DNA from: UBA1941 sp046329575
Lineage (GTDB): Bacteria; Bacteroidota; Bacteroidia; Chitinophagales; LD1
Direction: 5' to 3'
DNA length: 64,000 nt
Assembly: GCA_046329575.1 (NCBI GenBank)
Contig: JAXLUJ010000002.1
Location: 1-64,000 of the forward strand
The notes beneath the pieces are model-generated. The model was not told the DNA's origin and made no database searches. It saw nothing but the letters and a program-made list of their open reading frames with translations. Below, in pieces: positions 52,252 through 62,300 of this stretch. Made by a program: the position numbers and the translations under genes. Every line of letters begins with the position of its first letter. Position 1 is the first letter of the stretch.

Positions 52252-54075
52252 TTAGAGTACTAATAGTTTTAATGACTGTCCGCTTCTGTTCTTTACATAA
52301 AAAGTGCCGCGCTTTTCCATGTGGCCTTTGTACCCATGTGCAATTGGTGTGAGTTGCACGTCCATGTCCTGACCTAAAGCATTATAAATTACCGGTACAT
52401 CACTGCCGGCATAGTCAATCGTAAACTCGCCAATGGTAGGATTAGGATACACACGGAAGTTAGAAACCTGCATAGTGTTTAATGAGGTAATAGCAGTAAG
52501 GGAACGACCGGTGCAGGCGCCATCGGCCACGGTTACCGGCTCAGAGTACACATAGCCGAACATTTCTTCATTGTATTTTCCCTTCATCATATAAGTAGCA
52601 TCTACATTTCTTGGAACAACAATGGTTGCGGCATTGGAATTGGAATTATTCCAGGAGTGCACGGAGCTCATTCCGTTTACAGAAAGTTCGATGGAATCAC
52701 CGGCGAAGGTGCAATTGATATAAGGTTGACGAATTTCGCCCTGATTGAATGGAATTGCTTTTGAAGGAAATGCTATGCGAAGTTTACCATCCCAGTTGAA
52801 TATGTTGGTATAATTCATAGCTAGCACCGGTGTGGCATCATCAGGATAACGGAAGTCGATCTGTCCGCCATCTTCAATAGGAAAGTAACCAACGGGAAAT
52901 CCTGTAATACTGTCGGTTTCAGGGCGGCCGTTGCCATTTCCGAAGCAAGTCATTTTAGGTGCATTTTCAATGGCGTGAAGCGTATTGCCATTTCCCAATG
53001 CTACGCGGAATGATCCTAAATCAGAACTTTTTATACCTAAATCAGATACTTGAACCAATCGAATTTCGTGCGTTTTAGGGTACCACATCAAAATCAAACC
53101 TTTTGCAGTAGTGGCATTGCAGCCTCCGGCTGAAAGCACACTTACACATAAAGAATCATCGTTCCAACTGCGAACTATTCTGAAATCTTGCACAGCGGAA
53201 AGTTCCGGTGCATGGCCTATCCATGTTTCGGTACCGAATGTATTTCCGTCGCCGCCAATTCTTGCAAACTCATAGAAATTTCCATCCTTACCCAACCAGA
53301 TACGCACCAGGCTGGTATTCCGCTCGCTTACGGCTATCATGTCACTATCACTATACGCGCGAACTTCGAGCGCATCCGGACGGAAAAGATCTTTTCTGTC
53401 ATTAGCATTGGCGTGTTCTGCAATACAGCTGCCTTCACGTAATTGCGTTTGAGCAGTATCGCTGATTTGAGGCGCTAATTGCCAAACTTCGCGGAACTCG
53501 GAAAAGTAGGACATTTGGTGCTTGTAGATGCTATAGCCGTCTTCACGATAATCGAAGGAGTACATAAAAGTGTCGCCATTCTCCACTTTGAATTGCACAT
53601 CCGTATTCATACTAATAGCTGCAGGTATATCGGCTATTAATCGGAAAGCCGTATCGAACAATTGAACCCGGTGGTGGTCCTGACCGTTGTTTTGTGGATC
53701 GAAAATATTTACGAAGCAATTTAACGCCGGTGAATATTCCAGTCCGAATTGCTGAATAGATTTGTTCGAATCGGCAACCACGGTTTCTGCGGCCTGCTGC
53801 ACTTCCCAAACCGGCAAAAGCTTGCCATCATTGAGTTTGAAGATTCTGGCCTGCGGGGCATCGCACTGAAGCGTTAAAGGCATCCCCGGGATTTTGTGCA
53901 GATTATCAGCGCCGGAGAGGATGTAGCCATTCCATCCTGATTTTGCGGAATACGCAAAATCGATTTGGTGGGCGTTCATATTGCCGTTGCCGTAAATTGA
54001 TGAAGAAAACTGAGGTTGGCTGATTGCTGAAAGAGTGCCCAGCAATAGTGCTCCGAGAGTGAAGATTTTGGTCAT
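52252..54075 (-). CDS. T9SS-exported protein, paralogue of the 50249-52075 product
   Basis: 607 residues from ATG 54075, which begins a signal peptide (MTKIFTLGALLLGTLSAISQ); the 17 extra upstream residues of the longer frame are rejected. The mature protein matches its neighbour along the whole length (GWNGYILSGADNLHKIPG, QARIFKLNDGKLLPVWEVQQ, GRPETDSITGFPVGYFPIEDGG, SVNGMSSVHSWNN) with a sorting domain (VYPNPTIGEFTIDYAG). Function unknown. The divergence between the two is moderate and even, unlike the block-wise A-D family. Confidence 0.82.
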   Translation of the reverse strand: MTKIFTLGALLLGTLSAISQPQFSSSIYGNGNMNAHQIDFAYSAKSGWNGYILSGADNLHKIPGMPLTLQCDAPQARIFKLNDGKLLPVWEVQQAAETVVADSNKSIQQFGLEYSPALNCFVNIFDPQNNGQDHHRVQLFDTAFRLIADIPAAISMNTDVQFKVENGDTFMYSFDYREDGYSIYKHQMSYFSEFREVWQLAPQISDTAQTQLREGSCIAEHANANDRKDLFRPDALEVRAYSDSDMIAVSERNTSLVRIWLGKDGNFYEFARIGGDGNTFGTETWIGHAPELSAVQDFRIVRSWNDDSLCVSVLSAGGCNATTAKGLILMWYPKTHEIRLVQVSDLGIKSSDLGSFRVALGNGNTLHAIENAPKMTCFGNGNGRPETDSITGFPVGYFPIEDGGQIDFRYPDDATPVLAMNYTNIFNWDGKLRIAFPSKAIPFNQGEIRQPYINCTFAGDSIELSVNGMSSVHSWNNSNSNAATIVVPRNVDATYMMKGKYNEEMFGYVYSEPVTVADGACTGRSLTAITSLNTMQVSNFRVYPNPTIGEFTIDYAGSDVPVIYNALGQDMDVQLTPIAHGYKGHMEKRGTFYVKNRSGQSLKLLVL

Positions 54076-54219
54076 TTGGTGAATTTTTTGGTGATGAATT
54101 ATATTCACACTTCCAAACAATACCAAACGGCCGAAAATGTAACCGGCAGTACGGTTTTAGGTGTGAATGAATGGTATTACGGAGCCATTCACCAAAGGTT
54201 TCAAAAACTTCAAAAAAAA

Positions 54220-55575
54220 TTATCCCCGGCGCAGATCGAACTTTTCGATCTTGTTGTAAAGATGACTTCGTTGTATATCCAAAACTTCTGCAGTTCTGGA
54301 AACATTCCACGAAAACTTCTTCAATTTATGTTCAATGAACAGTTTTTCAATGTGTTCTTTAAAATCTTGAAACTTATCGAACTGTTCAAACAGGTCGGTT
54401 GGTGTTTCCTTAGCCTGCGTATTAGTCACAAAACTTTTTACTTCCTCATCCGTGATTTTTTGTTCACTCAGAATTACCAGGCGTTCCATTACATTTCGCA
54501 ATTCGCGGATATTGCCTTCCCATTTCATGCTTTTCAGTTCTTCCAAAGCTTTTGGCGTAATCACTTTTTTCGGGATACCATAATCTTCGCAAATTTCTTT
54601 CACGAATTTATCGGCAAGCATAGGGATGTCATCTTTACGTTCATTTAGTGAAGGCACATGAATGATGATCACTCCAAGGCGATGATACAAGTCCATTCTG
54701 AATTTTCCTTCTTCAATTTCCTGAGTAAGATCTTTGTTGGTTGCAGCCACAACGCGCACGTCAACAAAAATATCTTTATCGCCACCTACGCGGGTGATTC
54801 GGTTTTCCTGCAAAGCCCGAAGTACTTTAGCCTGAGCGGAGAGGCTCATATCGCCAATTTCATCCAGGAACAACGTTCCGCCATTAGCCAATTCAAACTT
54901 TCCGAACTTTTGTTTGATAGCTGAAGTGAAGGCACCTTTTTCATGACCGAACAATTCGCTTTCAATCAGTTCGCCGGGAATAGCAGCGCAGTTCACTTCA
55001 ATTAGCGGTCCGGTATGGCGGTTTGATTTTTCATGAATCCACCGCGCTACCAGTTCTTTACCCGTTCCATTCTGACCGGTTATCAAAACGCGGGCTTCGG
55101 TTGGCGCTACGCGATCGATGGTATCCTTAATTTTCTGAATTGCCGGACTTTCACCAATGATCTCACGGGTTTTGGTCACTTTGCGCTTCAGTACTTTGGT
55201 TTCGGTAACCAATGAGCCTTTGTCGAGCGCATTGCGAACGGTAATGAGTAAACGGTTCAGGTCTGGCGGTTTTGAAATGAAATCGAAGGCTCCTTTTTTA
55301 ACGGCATCCACGGCAGTTTCGAGGTTGCCGTGGCCTGAAATCATGATAATTTGCGAATCAACGCCTTCTTTTTTAAGCTTATCGAGTACCTCAAGGCCAT
55401 CCATTTTAGGCATTTTGATGTCGCAAAGCATCACATCGTAGTTGCCTTCCTTTGCCATTTCAAAAGCTTTCTGACCGTCTTCTGCCTCATCTACTTTATA
55501 GTTTTCGTATTCCAGAATTTCACGAAGTGTTTTACGGATGGCTTTTTCGTCGTCAGCGATCAGAATAGATGGCAT
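54220..55575 (-). CDS. NtrC-type sigma-54-dependent response regulator
   Basis: 451 residues from ATG 55575 (28 upstream residues of the longer frame are rejected). Receiver domain (~1-120) with phospho-Asp in MLCDIKMPKMDG and the DD pair in IADDEKAI. AAA+ domain (~145-385) with Walker A GQNGTGKE, ESELFGHEKGAFTSA, Walker B GTLFLDEIGD and the arginine-finger region MDLYHRLGVIIIHVP. A Fis-type HTH (NVSRTAEVLDIQRSHLYNKIEKF) ends the protein. The sigma-54 contact loop reads GAFTSA, not GAFTGA. No histidine kinase gene is adjacent. It is the first gene downstream of rnpB on the same strand. Confidence 0.92.
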   Translation of the reverse strand: MPSILIADDEKAIRKTLREILEYENYKVDEAEDGQKAFEMAKEGNYDVMLCDIKMPKMDGLEVLDKLKKEGVDSQIIMISGHGNLETAVDAVKKGAFDFISKPPDLNRLLITVRNALDKGSLVTETKVLKRKVTKTREIIGESPAIQKIKDTIDRVAPTEARVLITGQNGTGKELVARWIHEKSNRHTGPLIEVNCAAIPGELIESELFGHEKGAFTSAIKQKFGKFELANGGTLFLDEIGDMSLSAQAKVLRALQENRITRVGGDKDIFVDVRVVAATNKDLTQEIEEGKFRMDLYHRLGVIIIHVPSLNERKDDIPMLADKFVKEICEDYGIPKKVITPKALEELKSMKWEGNIRELRNVMERLVILSEQKITDEEVKSFVTNTQAKETPTDLFEQFDKFQDFKEHIEKLFIEHKLKKFSWNVSRTAEVLDIQRSHLYNKIEKFDLRRG

Positions 55576-55618
55576 AGTCTGTTTTGGTTTCGTTTTTAAA
55601 TAGAGGTTTACGATAAAA

Positions 55619-56037
55619 AGACTATGTGCTTGTAAGCCGGATCCTGTAATCAACGGCAAGCCGTTGATTCCTTATCATTTATCTGCGATGTTCATTGCTG
55701 AACACCTGTAGCACCCAACCCCTCCGCGGCTGTGGTTACCCACAAATCGAATGAGCTTCTCATCCGCGGATATACATGGGCTTACAACCCGCCAGGTTTA
55801 CCCCAACCACTGCTCTCACAGCAGTTGCGTGCGCTCTTACCGCACGTTTTCACCATTCCTATTCCCGACTAGCCTCCTCCGTTTCGGGAGGAGGCTGTGG
55901 GTAGGTGTTATTCTCTGTGGCACTGTCTTCTGCATACAACAGTCTGCAGATCCCGGAGTTACCGGGAAGCGGCGCTCTGCGTTGTCCGGACTTTCCTCAC
56001 CGGAGTTTCACCGGAGCGATAAGGCCACACATAGTCT
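55619..56037 (-). ncRNA. rnpB: RNase P RNA, bacterial type A
   Basis: About 419 nt. The minus strand carries the universal GAGGAAAGTCCGGAC (55984-55998), CAGAGAATAACACC (CR-III-like, near 55910) and the 3' ACAGGATCCGGCTTAC (55631-55646). The ends pair: GACTATGTG (56036-56028) with CACATAGTC (55628-55620) forms helix P1. Many internal inverted repeats fit (for example CCTCCTCCGTTTCGGGAGGAGG and AATCAACGGCAAGCCGTTGATT, each given here as parts of perfect hairpins). It processes tRNA 5' ends. A short protein frame across it is a chance one. Confidence 0.93.
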
Positions 56038-56334
56038 GTCGGTAAAAATATACGTTTATTGAAATAGACAAACTATTTTCTTAAAAAAGATGTTTAATGT
56101 GGAAAAGAAAGCATTCCACGATGGTTAGTCAGAAATGTCTATAAACATAAACTTCGCTGTCTTTTTTGATAGAAATCCGATCATTTTTTTAGAATGAAAA
56201 CGTTAGTAAAATGTTATTAAATCAAGGGTTTCGGGCGAATACCGGAAATGTTTAAGCGAATCCTCGATTTTTCTCTGTTGAGAACGATTTTGGCAGGGTA
56301 TTTTCACCTAAATTCGCGCACTGAAATTTTGATC
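56038..56334. other. Intergenic region between rnpB and the giant exported-protein gene
   Basis: About 297 bp, AT-rich, no gene seen. It must hold promoters for both neighbours. On the minus strand TTTG near 56070 and TATATTTT near 56052 resemble -33/-7 elements for rnpB, but spacing is short, so this is only tentative. Confidence 0.4.
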
Positions 56335-59300
56335 ATGATGAATAGAATACCTACGAAGCAGTTTTTTCACATTTTGTTGTTTACATCTGTAGCGCTATTT
56401 TCAAAAGCGCAGTTGTTTCAGCAGCAATTCGGAACAGCAGTATCGGCATTTTCGAATGCCAGTATGTCGAGCGCTACCTATATTAATGCCTCACCATCAA
56501 ATTCACAATTCACTTCGGTTACTTCTACCGGAGCCAGCGCCACAATATCCGTAGCAAGTAATAAAATGACCTTTGCCAGAACCGGTAACGGATGGTCTTT
56601 TGTAAGGGGCGGCGCTTTTTCGGGTCCTCCGGGGTCGTTAATGATTCGCTTCGACTATTCAAACAGTGCGTCTTCGGGTGCAACAACCAGTGCTGTGGTA
56701 TTTGGTGTGGGGGGGGGCACTTCAGTAACCACTACGGCAGCTTCACTAACCAACGCCGATGTACATTCCAGATTAGCTTTTAACTGCACGGCTAATGCCA
56801 CTGAATTTGTTGTGAGAGATATAGCTGGATCTACTAATGGCGCAACTACCTTTACAGGTACTCAAACGGTGATCATGGTTATCAATAATTCTGGTGCAGC
56901 GATGACGTACCGGGCGCCTGATGGAACTCAGGAATCAGTAGCTGACGATAAATTTGACGTGTGGGTTGGAACCAGCAAGCAATTGGACGATCGTTCGGCG
57001 ACTACAACCAGCCAAACGCTTAGCTATTTCAAATGTTTTAACTCTTCCGGGTCGAATACGGTCAATTTTACTAATATGCTAATGGACCCTATTCCGGCCA
57101 TACCAACTTCTTCGGCAGCTACTTCAATTTCATCAACTGGATTCACCGCAAACTGGTCAACTGTTAGCGGTGTAACCGGTTATCGTATAGACGTGGCTAC
57201 TGATGCCGCTTTCACTTCTATGGTTTCAGGATACAATAACCTTTATGTATCCGGCCAGTCAACTAGTTCATTAAGCGTAACCGGGTTGTCAGCAGGTACA
57301 CCTTATTATTATCGTGTTCGCGGAGCGGCACAGTACACGGTGGGGGAATTTGCCAGTGGTAATTCCGGAACACAAAATCCAACTACCCTTTGCGCAGCTC
57401 CCGCTACACAGGCTTCGTTATTGACATTTACCGGCGTATCAACCGGTGGAATGACCATCAATTGGACTAACGGATCAGGGGCGGGGCGTGTGGTGAAAAT
57501 GAATAGCAGCAATTCATTCACAGCTCCAACTGATGGATCGAATCCTTCTGCCTCAACTGCGTGGGCCAATGCCGGGGAACAAGTAATTTACAATGGAACA
57601 GGAAATTCTGTAAGCGTTACGGGGCTATCAGCTTCTACCACTTATTATTACAGAGTTTACGAATATTGCACTACGGGCCGAACGTACCAAACCGCTACCG
57701 CCACCGACAATCCGAAAAGCCAGGCCACCGCAGGGGCAACAACGCCTGTAGTAACCGGAGGGTCACCAACCGGAAATGTTGGCGCTGCCTTTTCTTATTT
57801 TATTTCCGCTACCAATAGCCCTACCTCTTACGCCATTTCTTCAGGAACATTGCCTCCGGGATTATCTTTAAATACCACTACTGGAGAAATTTCAGGCACA
57901 CCAACTGCCGTAAGCACAGCTGCTGTTGATGTTACAGCCACGAATGGCTCAGGTACCAGCGCTCCTGCTACTTTGAACTTCACCATCAGCAAAGGCACGC
58001 AATCGCTGAGTGGATTGGCGGGAAGCGATAGTAAAGTTTATGGTGCATCTCCTTATTCTTTAGGCGCTACAATCAATTCCGGGCTTACCCTTTCTTACTC
58101 CAGTTCGAATACTGGAGTGGCCACTGTTTCAGGTGGAACAGTAACTATTGTTGGAGTAGGTTCTACCACTATTACTGTTTCACAGGCTGGAGATGCTAAT
58201 TGGAATGCACTATCGCCAAGCGGTACGCAAACGCTAACGGTTACCGAAAAGGCCTTGACGGTTTCCGGACTTACCGGATCGAATAAGGTTTATGATGGAA
58301 ATAATTCGGCGTCGTTCACAGGAAGTCCATCGCTGGTTGGTGTTGTTGGTTCTGATGTGGTAACACTTGGAGGTTCGCCCACTGCAACATTTGCCAATAA
58401 AAATGTTGGAACTGCAAAACCAATTACGGTTAGCGGTTACACTTTAGGTGGCGCACAAGCTGGCAACTATACGCTTACACAGCCAACGCTTTCAGGCGAC
58501 ATATCAGCCAAAGCACTTACAGTAACCAGTCCGGCGGTTACGTCTAAAAGTTACGACGGCACTACTGCGGCCATTATCACTGGAACGCTTTCCGGAATTG
58601 TAAGTCCGGATGTGGTTACATTGAATGGTACAGGAACTTTTGCCAGCGCCAATGCGGCAACCGGAATATCGGTAACCTCAACATCAACACTTGGTGGTGC
58701 AGATGCGGGGAACTACAGTTTGACACAACCTACGGGGTTAACCGGCGATATCACACCAGCTTCGCAAACCATTACCTTTGGGGCATTGGCCACTAAGACT
58801 ACTGCCGATGCGCCATTTTCTTTAACAGGAACTGCTTCTTCAGGACTAACTGTAACCTATACTAGTTCTGATCCAACCGTAGCCACAGTTTCAGGGAGCA
58901 CGGTTACCATAGTTGGAGCGGGAACTACCACTATAACTGCTTCACAAGCCGGTAACAGTAATTACAACGCTGCTTCAAACGTTCCTCAAACGCTAACTGT
59001 AACCACAGCCCCGGTAACTCTGGGAACCTATCCGTTCACGGGAACCACTTGCACCAACTATGTGGCTTCTGGCGTTGTTTCCAATTTGACTATGGCCGAC
59101 ATGACGGTTACCGGCATTACGTGTAACACTAACGTAGCTACGAATATTTTTGGAGGAAATACAAGTTGGGGAACTTCTTTCAATGCTTCAAAATATGTAG
59201 AGATTACTTTAACTCCGGCGTCAGGATATCAGCTTACCGTAAATAGTATTGCTCTGGACGTGTGGCGTTCTTCTGCCGGTGCGCAGTCGTTTGCCATTCG

Positions 59301-62300
59301 TTCAAGTTTAGATAGCTACGCTGCAGATTTGGGATCAGGATCGGTAACTACAACCCAAACCACCAATACCATAACTTTAAGTTCTACTTTTCAAAATCTT
59401 ACTTCGGCGGTTACCTTTAGAATTTATGGATATGGCGGTAATAGCACCGGTGATTTTCGTATCGATAACATCACACCTTCCGGTAATATTTTTTCTTCCT
59501 GCACGGCGCCGTCCGGTCAACCTGGAAGTATTTCCACAAGCAGTATTTCTGATGCCGGCTTAAATGCTTCATTCAATCGCGGTACTTCAGCGGGATCTAT
59601 TCTTGTGATTCGCCCAACAGCTCAAGCTAATGCAGTACCGGTAGTGCTTACTTCCTATACCGCCAATACGAGTTGGACCAGTGCCGGCCAGATAAACACT
59701 AACAATCGGGTTCTGGCCAATTCAACTGCCGCGGCATCTTCTTCCGTAAACGTTACAGGCATTTCCGGTTTGTCGGCCGAAACGCAGTACACGCTTAGTG
59801 CCTATGAGTATAGTGGAACCAATTGCTACAATACAACTTCACCTCCAACGGCCACTTTTTATACGCTAAGTACGGAGCCTACGGCTCAGCCTACTAGTGG
59901 TTTGTCGGCTACTACATGTACCTCTAATTCCATGGCCGTTACGGTTCCGGCACCTTCGGCAGGCGCTGATGGTTATTTGCTGATTTACAAAGCCGGAAGC
60001 GCGCCTACCGGACTGCCTTCCGATGCACAATCTTATACTGCGGGAAATACTTTTGGCGATGCAACTGTAGGTGCTATTGTTACCGCTGCTGGAACCGTAA
60101 CGGTAACGGGCTTATCAGCAAGCACCGCCTATTATTTTCAATTGGTGCCATACAATTCCAATGCTGCTTTAACAGCTGCAACTTATAATTATCTGACTAG
60201 CGGCTCGTTGCTGCAAACGAATTTTACCACGCTTTCTGTTTCAGCAAGTACCGCTTCGCGCGTGGGAACCAGTGTTACATATGGCTATACGGCTAACATC
60301 AATTACCTTACCTATCAAAGTACACCTGTGCCTGCATCCAGTTCTCAGAGCCAGGGCGTTTTCCAAATAACGATCAAAGACGGCGATGGAACTACGGATG
60401 ATGCGGACGCATTACCAACTTTGCTCAATGCGATTTCATTCAGTTATAGCGGCACGGCAAACACCATACGTGCAGCTGCACTCTTTACACCAAGCAATTC
60501 CAAAATTGCAGATGGAACAGTAGGTGCCAACAGCATCACATTTACAGGTTTAACGGGTTCGAATGTAACCGCTAGCGATCATGATAGCGTAAAAGCGATT
60601 TTGCGAGTTACTTTTAATACTACAGTTACTGATAATCAGAAGTTAGTGTACACCGTTACTTCCGTAACGGCAGGTAGTTCCTGCTCTTATTCACAATTTG
60701 CTGCTGCTGATGGGGGAGGAGCGGTTTCTGATAACAATGGCGGAAACAATAACAATCGATTGGTGGTTACAGCCACACGGATCAAGTTTTTCCAGCAGCC
60801 AACAAGCACTTCAACCGGAAGCACGATGTCGCCATCGGTTACTGTTCGTGGTGTAGATGTAAACGGTAATGTGGATCTGGATTATACCGGTTCTATTGAT
60901 GTAACTTCAACAGGAACCATGTCTTCATCGCCTGTAACGGCTTCAGCAGTTTCCGGTGTAGCCACTTTTTCGATCACACATACCGCCTCTGGAACAGGAC
61001 TGGTACTGTATGCTAATACCACAGGATTAACTGTGAATGCAGATACCTCTGCCACATTTGACATCTCGTCATTTGCAGCTAATAGTTACCGAACTGTAAC
61101 TTCAGGTACCTGGACTTCCGCAACATGGGAAAGATTTGTTTCCGGTGCATGGTCTAGTTCCAGTGCACCATCTACTTCTACCTCAAACTTTGTTTACATC
61201 CGGCATAATATCACAACCTCAGGAGCGATGAGTCCTGCGAATGTGGTAATTACCTCTACCGGGTATTTGGAAATTGACCATTCTTCCACTATTGGCACCT
61301 CCTTGTTAGTACAAAAAGGTGGTGAATTATTGGTGAATGCTACTGCCACTATAAGCGGTACTTTCGAAGTAGAAGACAGCGCCTATGTTGGTTTGAACTT
61401 CGATTTTGCGAATCCATCAACCAGCATTTGGGCAGGAACTGAAAATTTTCATCCAAAGTCGTTCTTAACTATTAATCACTGGAAAATCCGTACCACTTCT
61501 AACATGCCTTTGTTTGATGGTGATGTTACCTTGAATTCTTACAATGGATACAGCGCCGCTTTTGGAAATGTGATAATCAGTTTTAGTGATATCACCTTGT
61601 CAGGCACTACTTCATCAAATGCCGTTAATGACCATTGGGAAATGCTGGGTAGTGGAGCGAATGGTAAGAACCTCTGCCATGGTAATCTGGAGTTCAGCGA
61701 TCCGATAGGTTTTGATGTGCGTTTCTGCGCTACTGCCGCCACTACTATAGCTACAGGAATAGGTGGTAATTTGTATTTATCAGCAAACTGGAGTTCCGCG
61801 CGTTCCGTATTTCTTGGAACTTCCTCAGCTACTGTTACGCTGAATGTAAAAGGTCATGTAATCATGGATTGCCCGGGTGATCTGGTGATTCGTGGTGGAA
61901 ATTCTGCCAGCGGTACCTGTACACTGAACGTGGACAGCAACCTGGTGATGAATGGTTCCAACACCACTACCAACACCAACCTGAAGATGAATAGCACCGG
62001 TTATTCTACAGCACTTGGTTATCAAAGTGCAGTGATTAATTTGAAAGGCAATCTGCTGGTTGGCTCGAATCCGACTATCTTTAGCGGCGCGCCGGCAGCT
62101 GATATTCATTTTAATTTTACCGGAAGCAGTGTTCAGGATATTAATGTGGCCTCGGTGATTGGAACAACAACTAACGTTTCTACACAAAAAGGAATTCCAT
62201 TTGAAGTGAAGACTGGATCGTCGGTACGATTGAAGTCGAATAGTCTGGTAATTAATAACGGATCATCCTTTACTGTAGACAGTGCCGCAACACTCGACTT

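Noticed and set aside
55751..56062. 103-codon open frame
   Set aside because: It lies across the RNase P RNA, whose conserved blocks and terminal P1 pairing explain the sequence on the other strand.
56038..56334. tRNA or riboswitch in the gap after rnpB
   Set aside because: No cloverleaf, TTCRANYC box or recognisable aptamer core found by eye on either strand.
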